Positions 10,827-20,570 of a DNA stretch of 64,000 nucleotides are shown in pieces. The DNA comes from Undaria pinnatifida (lineage: Eukaryota; Sar; Phaeophyceae; Laminariales; Alariaceae): positions 1,732,616-1,796,615 of the forward strand of contig JABAKD010000018.1 of NCBI GenBank assembly GCA_012845835.1, given 5' to 3'. The notes below the pieces were generated by a model. That model worked only from the letters and a program-made list of their open reading frames with translations. It was not told where the DNA came from and made no database searches. Each line of letters begins with the position of its first letter. The stretch's first letter is position 1. The translations under genes were made by a program, and so were the position numbers.

Positions 10827-13800
10827 CTGTGGAGCGTTGTATATGCCCAACGGAGGAAATCGAAAATCAATACAACAACACAGATCGGGACTCTCCCTGA
10901 GAAACAAAAATATAATCCACCCTGGGAAAGAAAATCAAAGATTGACACACCTATTTACCGCGGTGGGTGTACAGGGTGGCACGGTTTGCTATTTACCCGC
11001 CGTGAGGCGAGGGAATCATCTACAACAGCGTGACCACCGGCCAGGGACTGAAATTCCAGCAGAGCTCTCTCACCTTCACGCCTCGCAAACGTGGTCCTAC
11101 CCTGCGCCGTCAAATACAAAGCAGCCACGTGGCAAAGTGTGATTCCCATTCCGTCAAAGCCCTCTCGCTTTGTGCTATACCGCCACCCTGCTGCTTAATT
11201 ATAGTCTACTAGTCATGCATCAAAGTCTGCCTTCCAAGGGGGGAGTGACAGACTCGTCGATAATTTTACCGTATCAAATAAGAGACCATGAAGGCGTCGA
11301 TAGTTAATACTCTCGAGCTGAAACACGTAGGATGGCCAATCAAATCATATCGACATCCCATATTGTGTCGATTGCGCCACCCAACAGCTGCGACCCGTAC
11401 AGCACCTGCCTCGTCACTGCTACTACGGCGTCCAGTATGATGTGAAAACTACCCCTGCTGGTACCCGTCCAAACGAAATGTTTCGATAAACATGTCAACC
11501 GGTTTTGGTGGAATAGTGTTACAAAAGGGTCTGCCCGCCAGTGGGGGTAGTAGACTCGGCGATGGCTCTAACGTCTCAAACGTAAGACCATGACAGCGTT
11601 CATATCAATAGAAACCCCTACGTATCGCCTCGATACAGCCGCTCAATAGTGAAACCCGTACAGCAACCTCTTTCTTCCTGCCAATACAGCGCCCAGGCAT
11701 TTATTTGCGAAAGCCTTCCTTCCCCCAATTTTACCCGTCGGAAATCCCTAACCTAACGTTTGACCGACGTTTAGATATTTGTATGCTAGTCTTGCAGCAT
11801 GGTCTGCCCGCCCGTAGCAGACTCTCAGATCGCTCTCATACCGTGTCAAACGATAGACAACGAAGACGACAACATCAATATCCACGCTGCACATAGTTTT
11901 GGATGGCTACTAAAATAAGACCATCACACCATATCACTCTGACACGACCGATCAACAGCCGCGACCCGTACAGCAACTGGTTTCCTGCTATTACTCCCGG
12001 CCAAGTTATGTGAAATTTTCCTTTTTCAATTGGCACCCGTCGAAGATTCTAAACCAGCATTCGACATCTTTGTAGGGTGAAAAATCTTGCGGCAGGGTCT
12101 GCCAGTCAGTAGGGGTAGCAGACTCAGCAATTGTTCTTCCTTAGAAACCTAGAGACCATGCATGCCGACGCCAGACAGTATCGATATCAAACCCTATCCT
12201 TTCAATACAGCTGCCAAACCAACAACAACAAAAACCAGAATGTCTCGACGACATGCAGCATGAACACGACAGCATCAAACCTTTTGCTATCGATACAACC
12301 GCTTAGCTTCTGCGACCCGTAAAGCGACTGCTTCCTTCCGGTAGGAAAGAGCCCCAACGCTACAGAATGGCACGATGTGGGGATACTACATAGATGATAC
12401 CGTATTAGACGATACCATATATGTGGTTCATCATGGGCAATCGGCGCTGGCGATGACGGGGTATCTCCCGAACCAGCTGAAGCTAAATACAACGATAAAA
12501 TTGCGTTGAACACGTGGTTTGTCATTGGCGTGTATGCTATCGATGACGAGGTATTTCCTACAGAAAACGGGGAACAGCAGTAGCAGTGCCAATGCTGGCC
12601 GTCGACACTCCCGCTTTCAATGTGGGTGCCTCGACAAACAACGCAGGAAACGCAACTCCCCGCCAAAAGCTGCACAGGCATCCAGCTAACGTACAGAGAG
12701 CACAGCGGGAAATGTCGCTCACTTGACAAGACCTACGAACCATGCACAAGCCCCACCCAACACGCTTTAGTCACACAGATCCAACGGAAAATACAGAGCA
12801 GAGCACGAACCTTGCTCGCTCAACGAAACCTGCTAACCATGTCGAAGCCGCACAGGCGACATGTGTAACACTTCTTGCGCGGACGCATCGCGAACAACTG
12901 CTTGCCGCCGTTACTCCAGCAGGTAGGAGCGTTTACTGTACCTCTCCGCTAACACCCCTGAGGCTGTACGCCGCCCGGCTCTTGGCGCCCTTCTTTTTGG
13001 AGCTCCGGCGCACCCCATTGTGGGCCTTCTTGGCCTTGCCGTTCTTGGTTGTTGGGGCGAACACCTCCTTGGCCCCCTGAATGACGAAAGCATCGTTGAA
13101 ATAGCAGTACAATGGCAGGGGTGTAGGGGGTAGCACTTCTTGGCTAAATTCTTTTCTGAATGACGAGTCTCCTCAACCTGTTACCGTGGGAACGCCATGG
13201 TTGGTTTCCTTCCTAGCATGTATGTATAATAAGAATTGTTTTTAACAACGTCAGCTGTATGTTCGACGGTTGTAGGGTCGATACTCATCTTTGAAAGCTG
13301 CGTACTATACCGATCGCTTACAATTTTAGTAAGTTTTCATGGGTCAGAACCTAATAGACTAGTCTATAAGATGACATTATATTATTCCCCGTATACCCAG
13401 AGGCCACTTTTTTTTAAAAAACTCTTGTGTTTGGTTTAGGTACAGACCTTCACTACGTGACCAACCACCCTTAGGGACAAAAGCGCATGCATGCAGCCTG
13501 TGCCGTACCATATGTTAATCGTCGCCAGGTTTGTCGTTTAGGGTTCGTTTTTTCGCCGTGCATGGTCAACTTGAAGATAGACCGCGATAGATACAGCATG
13601 CCAGGCAGGGGTTGTGCGAGTTATTACTTCGTTTGATATATACGTACAGAATACATACGTCGACGCGTTCATCCTTCCGTAGTACCTGGCAAGCTGTTTT
13701 TGTTAATGCCGTGCAGATGGCGACAATTAGATCATCAATGTCTACTTGATCATAATCCACGTCGAAGAAATTGCACCCCCAGTTGGAACTACTGGATACT

Positions 13801-16800
13801 GAAAACTGTGAAATCGGGCCGTTGTCCGACATCGAACCGTCAAAGCACTTTGAGCAAATGCCCCTATCTATGGTGTGAGCGAACGCCAGCGTACAGTAGC
13901 AAGGATTTCATGCCATGTGGCGTAAAATACTCGTGACCTACCCTTCCCCTTCCGCGTTTTAGCCCGGGAACAACGTACAGTCTCTGCCCCTTACCTCGTC
14001 CTCCTCGGCCTCATTGGTCTCCTCATTTTGGATGGGAGTCTCTTCCTTGTCGTCGAGAACGATAATCCTCCCCTCCTCTCCAACGATGCCTGGTAGGCCC
14101 CCAGCGACGTCCTCGGGAGATCCGGATGACGTGGGACCTTGTCGCCAGAAATCGTTGACCAGCTTGATCATTTTTGCCTGAAAGTCGTCACGAAGAAGAA
14201 GCGAAAAGCACACGTGATTTCTGCTTCTGCAGTGCTACGAGGGGTGGTGATGAGCGGTACACGTGAAGGAAGCGCGGCCAGTGCACCTTCTTTCTGATTG
14301 ACAAAAAAACCCAAAAAAAGATTTGACGATGCTATCATAAGGGTGATGACACAAATACAACGTAGACATACTCCGTACAGATTTTCCTGCGATCTGCTTC
14401 GTAGAGGGTATCGGATTGCGTCCGCGTCGTTGCTATGCACCACAACATCAGCTTTACGCAATGCAGTCCGTAGTTGAGTATATAATGTAGTCTAGGGGGC
14501 GATATTAGGAAGTAAACCAATACCTGATAGGAGGCAATAACATTATTTTTACAGCCTTAGTACAGGATAGCTGTAATAAACAGAAGTACAGACCCAGGAT
14601 GGGGTTTCCATATATTTGGAAGGGGGTACGTTCTCCACTAACTTCAATACAAAGGTTCCCAAAATTCACGTTCACCCCTGTAAATATCAAAGGCCTTCGT
14701 TACTGTTAATACCAGCTGTGTCTTATTATAAATAAGTGTCATGTGTACTAGTAGTTGTAACGCTTCCTGAAACGGAAAAACAAAACTAACGATCGTGTTT
14801 TCACTGACACGCGACACTTACTTGCTGCAGGCACAGCGCTCTGTGGGGAATGCCTACAATCTGCTGCAGAGTGCTGCTACATGCCAGGTACATACAGCAG
14901 TAGTCGTAGCAGGAATGCATGGGCGATTGTCACAGCACAAGTTGGAAACAGCTATTGCGCCGTCGTGATCTCACCGACCATGTCATGCACTGGGTCGCGG
15001 CATGTTTGATTATCTCCAAGATCACCCTCGTGCGCTGGTCCGCGAACTGCCTTATGAAAGAAAAAAGGTCGCCCTGCAAGACAGCATCGCAACAAACGAG
15101 GGATGGAATGGGAATCGTTGTCATGATAACGCAGCAGTATAACATTGTCAGCGAAACCACGATAGGAACGTTACGAAAAGACAGATATGAAACAATACGA
15201 TTAGTAGCGAGTTTGGTTTTGTCAACCGTGTACTCGTACGGGCAGTGCGAGAGTGAAAAAATATACGAGAAGGACCATGCTGTGCTTGTGTAGTCTATAA
15301 TGGCACGATTCCCTGCATTACACTGCGGCGGACACGATTTGCTCGCGTCCCGACCAGAAGCTGGGCGTTACGTGAGTGTCATCCAGATCAAGCACGGTGC
15401 CATGTTGTGATGCCTGTACATTGCCGCCTGGAATACTTCCCACCCCCATTTCATGCCGCATCACACAGCCTTCTCATCGGCCTATCTGCACAAAATCATA
15501 TCATGCCGTGTCATGTCATGATGACATGTTATGTCATGTCATGTCGTCACATCGGGGGTGGTGGGAGCACTCACGATCGCCGCCATCGCTGCTTCTTCCC
15601 GGTTATCGGTACAGGTACCGAACAACCTCCTCCGGAGTTCGCAATTATTGTCGAGAGCACCGTTGACTCTATCTGCTGTATAGTGCTGATTCCACAACCC
15701 GAAGCTCTCTCAGCCCCTAACCGCGCGAGTGTGCGAAGAAAGTACGAGGTTCGTGCCGGCTTCAAGACGAGTTCCAAGTTGCTAGCTGTGCTTGATGGCT
15801 TCGCGTCGGGCTGTGGGTGCAGGTGGCTGTCTACTCGCGTGGCGGGTTTGACAGGTGTTCGGGCAGAAGGCTGGGCAGAAAGTGTGTGCGAGCGTGCGAG
15901 CTTGTGCGGTGTGCGAGCTTTGAACGATATCATGATGCGAGTCAAAGATAGCTCGTGACTGTGCCGTCGTTTAATCCCGCCGCACTTTTTGGTTCCGGTT
16001 CTCACGAAATTGCCGATATCTCGCCGCTAAACCTCAACACTCAACAACCTCAACAACTCAGCACCTCGACCCTCAACACTCAACACTCAACACTCAACAC
16101 TCAACACCTCAACGCCTCGTGGATAGCACAATGCCCCAATCTTTGATAATTGGCGTCCAAGCCCTACGAATCAGCCATGCGTGACACTGGCAAGATGGCA
16201 AGGGGTAAAAGGGGGTGGACGGTCAACTTGTGATTTCATGAACGGAATTCTCAGCTCGCGATTCACATGCGCATCGTCAGCGACACATTCGAGTAGCAGC
16301 AAGCAGCAGGTCTGTGCTATCCCCACCCCGTCTCAGTGTCAATTGGCGCATAGAACGAAGAGTCCTTTCAAGTTAATGGGCCGTCCTCCAGGCCACCACA
16401 GCAGTTAGCTTCAGTCAGTCATCAGGCATCGTGCCAATGGAAGACGGTAGCAGGTAGCAGAGGGGATGGCATAATCCGTGTACTCCAAACGTCCCCTATT
16501 GAGCCGCATAGATTAAGCTGCCATTTCATTGTTGTCTACCAGCACGGTATCTGTTTTCAATCGTCTTTTGTCTCGAACGTTTCCCTCGGCTCCACAATGA
16601 ATGATACACAAAGCACCACACTCCTACTGTACCACGTCGCCATGTCTCCTCTGCAGAAGTTGTAGCCTGCCCGAAGGGTAAGCTACTTTTTTTGTCGCCG
16701 GCTCTACGTAGTCAATGGCAGGAGGGTCTAGGACCAGTCGTTGTAGCCTGCCAGACGGCACAGCTATTTTTGTTGCTGCCTCCCTCTGGTGGCAGGTTCC

Positions 16801-19069
16801 AAGGCGAGTTATCGTTCCCTGCCCTAACGTCCCGGCAGCTACTTTTACTGTTGCTGGGTTTACCAGCATTCATGGTGAGAGGATCTAGGACGAGTCGCTG
16901 CGGCCCTCCCCGGAAGGACAGCCATTTTTGTCGTTTGCTCCATTAACGGTGGATGGGTACACGAGCCAGCTCTCTAGCCATCCTTATGTATGGTCTACAG
17001 AATAATACGGGACTACACAGGTGTATCTACCGCTTTCCCCACAGCCAGTATTTATGGTCCACAGAAGCATACGGGACTACACAGGTGTATCTACCGCTTT
17101 CCCCACAGCAAGTCCTATGAAATGAAGATGGTTGCAAGTCCCTGATTAGAACCGTGCAAGGCTTGCTTGAGGGGCAAATTACGAGAGTGAACAGGTGGGG
17201 GGGGGGGGTGCCGAACTGCATGAACCGGCTCTCATAACGGCAAGGATTCCAGTGCGTCATACTAAATTCTTCGCCGACTTTAAAGCCCGATGCATCCTGT
17301 TGTGCGCCACGCTAGCGCTACTTGAGGTGGAGTACAGGTACGTACCAAGCACAGCAAAAAAGATACTCCTGACATTCTGGTCAGGCTGATGCCCTTTTAC
17401 CTGCCAAATACGAAACATGTCAATATCCAGTAACGACGTACGGTTGGCCTATTGTTCACCCAAAAAGAGCGTATACAGAGACGGCCACCCATAACAAGAC
17501 AAGGGTCTAGGACGAGGCATCGTAGCCTGCCGTAAAGAACAGCTATGTTTGTGGCTGCCTTTAGTGGGAGGGTCTAGGTCGACGAGCGATTGTTCCGTTG
17601 GTTGGTGGAAGGGTAACTGGACGGGAGTGCTCGGAGGCGTTGATGGTTGGGGTAGGGGGGGCTATACCGAGGGTGCTCCGACGCAGGCTGCTTTGAGCCG
17701 CGCTGCGCCTTCCGTTTATTTTAGTTTCATTGGCTTTGAATTGCGCTGATTTTGCGCAGGAACTGGGTTTGCTTTGCCTTGATGTTGCTCTTGACTTGCT
17801 TGTCTTTGCTTTCTGCCCCCCTTGGTTAGCGTTGCTCTGCCTTGCGTTGGCTTACTTTGCCTTGTGCATCCTTGCATTCGTTGGCTTTGTTTTTACTTCC
17901 TGTGATTAGCGTTGCTTTGCATTGTATCGGCTTGCTAGCCGGCGCCCTCTGTGTTGTTCAAACAAATTTGTTTATAAAATTTGTTTGTAAAATACATTGC
18001 GTTGCTTTTCTCAGTTTCGGTCTTGCTTCCTTTGGTTAGCTTCGGTTTTTGCTTTTCTAGGATCTCTGCGCGGCTGATCTTCTTTAGATAAACAGTGCCT
18101 AACGTAGTTGTGTGTGCTTGAAAGCAATTGTTGGTCGATTCACTTTGGAGTGTTTTGCCAACTTATTCGCCATATTTCTGACGTTATTATTGTTTCGCCA
18201 AACATAGTTTTAAATTTTGCGTTTGATGGCGTTTTACCGCTTTAGGCCAGTTTTTTTTTGCTCACGTTAGTCCGCTGGCGGGTTTTATTCGTTCGCTTCG
18301 CTGGCTACATTTTTTTTTCGTTTTCTGAGTATTTCCCCTTCTCTCCCCCCTCCCGCCCGGGCTTTTTTTGTTTTTTTTTGCTGTTGGGTTGGACCACGCT
18401 TTTCTAGTCAGTAGGCTTTGCGTTTGGCGTGGCCTTTTTTTATTGTTGCAGCGAAGCGCGAACCTTGAAGAAACAAACAAGGTTGGGGTTGGTAGAGTAT
18501 TCATTTTGTGGGTGCCTGTACACACCCGAGTATCCCAACAAACGATCGGACGTGATCAGATGTGGCACCCGGGGTAGAATCGAGTTTCCAGAAAATGCAG
18601 ACATCGATGGCAAGGAGGTGGCGCCTTGATTTGGAACCCCTAAATTACTTGGAGAATCTAGGCCTCCTCGAAAATTGTGTCTGCTTCCTACGAACCCAAA
18701 GACAGAGAACATACGTTGTAATAAAAATACTGAGGATACGTGGAGACTGTCGTCCGCTTCGTCCCAAGCGGCTGGGTCGTTGGGACGGACTGCCACCACT
18801 CTACCCGTGGAGTGGACTTCGCGGACTCCCCGTGTCGCAAAATTCGAAATACGAACAAGCACAAATACGACAACATTCTTTGGAGCAGGAAGGAGCACAG
18901 ACTCAAGCAACTTTCGGCGTCGCGCGTATGGGACTTATGTCGGGGGCTCACCTCCGTGGCGTGAACTGGCGTGGACTGCGACATGAGTACCCGGGCGGGG
19001 CTCGCAAGTTTGCTTGCCTCCGTTTATGCCGTAGAAAACACTCATGGAGGTCTTGGCGTTGTGATCACA
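10575..19069 (-). CDS. Unrecognised multi-exon gene with Cys/His-rich C-terminus
   Basis: Eleven consecutive minus-strand exons (15785-15619, 15360-15322, 15073-14975, 14863-14822, 14491-14372, 14177-13979, 13867-13686, 13076-12942, 12669-12562, 11101-10997, 10826-10575) have AG acceptors and GT donors, agree in phase at every junction, and end in TAA. Together they give about 480 residues. Further likely exons at 16311-16228 and 19069-18952 are not joined. The encoded chain has helical segments, an acidic stretch followed by a CSKC motif, a Lys/Arg-rich basic patch, a CVSCVVC...HWHCYCC segment and a final CGC...HHC...CNCC...HRRC segment. These suggest bound zinc and perhaps nuclear location, but I cannot name the family. 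The 5' end was not found; it may lie in or beyond the satellite at 20-26 kb. The introns contain tandem and dispersed repeats. Confidence 0.6.
10997..11101 (-). CDS. Exon of unrecognised minus-strand gene
   Basis: It is 35 codons, phase 0 at both ends, between acceptor GACGGCGCAG and donor GTAAAT. It starts GRTTFARREGERALLEFQ, which looks helical, and ends DDSLASRR. Confidence 0.6.
11219..12190. repeat. Tandem array, ~300-bp unit, four diverged copies
   Basis: The phrase GGTCTGCC(C)GCC...GTAG.AGACTC..CGAT, followed by a GACCATGA(C/A)-like block, recurs near 11224, 11528, 11802 and 12096. Between them CGACCCGTACAGCA-like phrases also recur. Spacing is about 275-305 bp. The array lies in the intron between the exons at 12562-12669 and 10997-11101. 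Confidence 0.7.
12562..12669 (-). CDS. Exon with Cys/His cluster, unrecognised gene
   Basis: It is 36 codons, phase 0 at both ends, between acceptor GCCTGTGCAG and donor GTAGGA. It encodes LLAGSCVSCVVCRGTH, then a GQHWHCYCC segment. Three regularly spaced cysteines followed by H-x-H-C-x-C-C strongly suggest a zinc site. Other reading frames are also open over part of this stretch, so the frame rests on phase agreement. Confidence 0.5.
12942..13076 (-). CDS. Lys-rich exon, unrecognised gene
   Basis: It is 45 codons, phase 0 at both ends, with acceptor CGTCATTCAG and donor GTACAG. It encodes GAKEVFAPTTKNGKAKK followed by RRSSKKKGAKSRAAYS. The exon is clearly richer in G and C than its introns. 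The basic runs resemble nuclear localisation or nucleic-acid-binding linkers. Confidence 0.65.
13686..13867 (-). CDS. Exon with CSKC motif, unrecognised gene
   Basis: It starts after CACCATAG in phase 1 and ends before GTACTA in phase 0. The reading is RGICSKCFDGSMSDNGP, then an acidic DVDYDQVDIDDLIVAI segment ending KTACQ. A shorter version, starting after TTTTCAG at 13798, has the same phase and cannot be excluded. Confidence 0.5.
13979..14177 (-). CDS. Acidic exon, unrecognised gene
   Basis: The acceptor is GACTTTCAG and the exon begins AKMIKLVNDFWRQGP. A linker rich in G, S and P follows, then EETPIQNEETNEAEEDE. I end it at donor GTACGT (phase 1), because that matches the next exon. A stronger-looking GTAAGG donor 21 bp earlier would leave the next exon out of phase, so alternative splicing is possible. 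Confidence 0.6.
14372..14491 (-). CDS. Helical exon, unrecognised gene
   Basis: It is 40 codons, phase 0 at both ends, between acceptor CCCCCTAG and donor GTATGT. It reads TTLYTQLRTALRKADVVV, then SNDADAIRYPLRSRSQENLYG. It is likely two short helices. Confidence 0.6.
14822..14863 (-). CDS. 42-bp exon, unrecognised gene
   Basis: It encodes QIVGIPHRALCLQQ between acceptor CTCTGCAG and donor GTAAGT, phase 0 at both ends. An alternative acceptor three bases on would drop the first glutamine. Confidence 0.5.
14975..15073 (-). CDS. Exon, unrecognised gene
   Basis: It is 33 codons, phase 0 at both ends, between acceptor CTGTCTTGCAG and donor GTGAGA. It reads GDLFSFIRQFADQRTRVI, then LEIIKHAATQCMTWS. 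This is an amphipathic helix-like sequence. Confidence 0.65.
15322..15360 (-). CDS. 39-bp exon, unrecognised gene
   Basis: It encodes LLVGTRANRVRRS, phase 0 at both ends, with acceptor AACGCCCAG and donor GTAATG. It is short, so the evidence is the phase match with both neighbours. Confidence 0.45.
15619..15785 (-). CDS. Exon, unrecognised gene
   Basis: The acceptor AAGCACAG gives phase 1 and the donor GTACCT gives phase 0. It reads SNLELVLKPARTSYFLRTLA, continues with QQIESTVLSTIIANSGGG, and ends in CS. It is the most upstream exon that joins cleanly to the chain. A longer minus-strand frame extends beyond both ends. Confidence 0.55.
16040..16112 (+). repeat. CAACACT microsatellite
   Basis: Short units of CTCAACA and related phrases repeat about ten times. 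They lie in an intron of the minus-strand gene. Confidence 0.8.
16228..16311 (-). CDS. Likely upstream exon of unrecognised gene
   Basis: It is 28 codons after acceptor GATAGCACAG: TCCLLLLECVADDAHVNREL then RIPFMKSQ, before a weak GTTGAC donor. The peptide resembles an armadillo/HEAT-type helix pair in style only. It is not joined in phase to the exon at 15785, so at least one exon is missing between them. Confidence 0.35.
16660..17109. repeat. Short tandem duplications related to family C
   Basis: Blocks like GGGTCTAGGACCAGTCGTTG followed by TAGCCTGCC...ACAGCTATTTTTGT recur near 16660, 16730 and 16880, and again at 17505. A second unit of ~61 bp (CGGGACTACACAGGTGTATC and flanks) is present twice at 17009 and 17070. 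No supported exon was found here. Confidence 0.65.
17495..18575 (+). repeat. Family C repeat, copy 2
   Basis: This is the second copy of the ~1-kb element described at 9498-10500, in the same orientation and with the same block order. The two copies differ by many substitutions and small indels, so the duplication is not recent. It lies between likely exons of the minus-strand gene. Confidence 0.8.
18952..19069 (-). CDS. Possible upstream exon of unrecognised gene
   Basis: Acceptor CCCATACTTCAG and donor GTGAGC bound a 118-bp open stretch. It starts CDHNAKTSMSVFYGINGGK and runs on to HVAVHASSRHG (phase 0 to 1). The next exon may start at about 18881 after CTCCAAAG; two frames are open there, one of them Cys-rich. 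A plus-strand frame of 205 codons (18562-19179) also covers the area. Confidence 0.35.
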
Positions 19070-20009
19070 CTGAAGTATGGGAGAATAGATCATATGGGTC
19101 GATGCGGCCATATGAACAGCTTGGAGAAGAGTTTAATCAGATACAAACCAGGTATCCTTCGAGCTATAGACTAGTCTAACTAACAGCTGACGCTTTTCAT
19201 TTTATTGATAGATACTAATAATGGCACCAGTATGACCAAGCAGTCGGCACGCACCTTGTACAGCAGTACTACCGTATGCATACACCAGGTATACGGGTAG
19301 ATTCCCACCACCAGCAGATTGAAGCACACCACCAATGAATAGCAGCCGCTTCCCATGGCCTCTGCTGTGTCAAGCGACCGTTACTGCTGCGTCTCTCTTC
19401 GAGTGTTGCTGATGGCACTGCTTTTTCTGTCTACTCGTAAACACGTATTTTCACGAATTGACAAGAGGCCTTCGGACAGGTATTCGGCATGGGGTATTGG
19501 TCGTGCGCGGTATGCCACTACGACGTACGAACAACTCCCCCGTAGTGCGTGCTCACCACAGCAGCTAGGGATATGGGGTGTTTCGGCCTTCTCTATACTA
19601 GGAATGCCCTAGAAATCTCGGCGCGCAATGAATGTATCGGTACTGCTGTCGGTGGTAGTGGGCCCTCCTATAACGAAATCGTAGAGCAACCCGAATCAGA
19701 CATGTTTCCATGATTTGAGATCCGATAATAAAAGGAGTATGACACCGCCCCTCCGAAGCATTCTTAGGGTAGTCCGTAGGCTGCAGGGCCTATGCAATAG
19801 TCAAGCCGCCAGGCGACAGGCGTTGTCTAGGGGGCGTGGGTTGCACGCTACCCTGCCGTCTGCCCTACGAGTATATACACCATGATACGCGGCCCCAGGT
19901 ACGAGTATCTAGGCACCAGGACACCTCGTGCCAGAGGCTTCTTGGATTAACGATGCGATCGTAGACACATTTAGTTCCAAATATAGTCTAGACTATGGTG
20001 CATTTAATT

Positions 20010-20570
20010 TATGTTGTTTAAGTTCCTGGTTTTGGGAAACAATCAGCAGTACCAGCCTCGGCACTTGAATGGATCCGAAGAGGCCATGCCCTACACTTCA
20101 CCCAAGTACCAAGCACGGCTGTACAGGGTGTGGGGTCCCGATATTATTTTGTTTATTTTGTATGATCTGCCCTACTCAGCCACACCCCATGTCTGCTGAG
20201 TAAAACTAGGCACTGTGGTACTGAGGGCATTTCGCGCATGACATTCCTGGCATTTCGTGTATGATTTCGAACAATGTTCGGGGCTGCTGCGCGGTAACCC
20301 CTGATGTAGGTTGTGGCTTATGACTGATCACGCCCTATTGCTTCGCTGGTGGCTAGCTGCTGATATGTGCTTTGCTGATCGCGGTTGATATGCCGCTCTT
20401 GTATGGGAAACAACTAGCAATATTTACCTCGGTACTTGTACATCCTCGGTACTTGTACGTATCCGAAGAGGCCACGCCTTACCCTTCACCCAAGTACAAA
20501 GCACGGCTGTACAGTGTGTCGTGTCCCGATCTTATTTTCAATATTTTATATGATCTGCTAGCTAGTAGCT
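20010..20570 (+). repeat. Direct repeat pair, ~165 bp, offset ~378 bp
   Basis: The phrase GGGAAACAA.CAG followed by ATCCGAAGAGGCCA.GCC, CACCCAAGTAC and AAGCACGGCTGTACAG.GTG occurs at 20033-20175 and again at 20405-20560. The second copy has an extra internal duplication of CCTCGGTACTTGTAC. The pair sits at the left border of the large satellite. Confidence 0.8.

Noticed and set aside
18562-19179. Plus-strand ORF of 205 codons
   Set aside because: It starts inside a family C repeat, has unusual composition (Arg/Trp-rich) and no motif. A spliced minus-strand reading explains part of the openness better.
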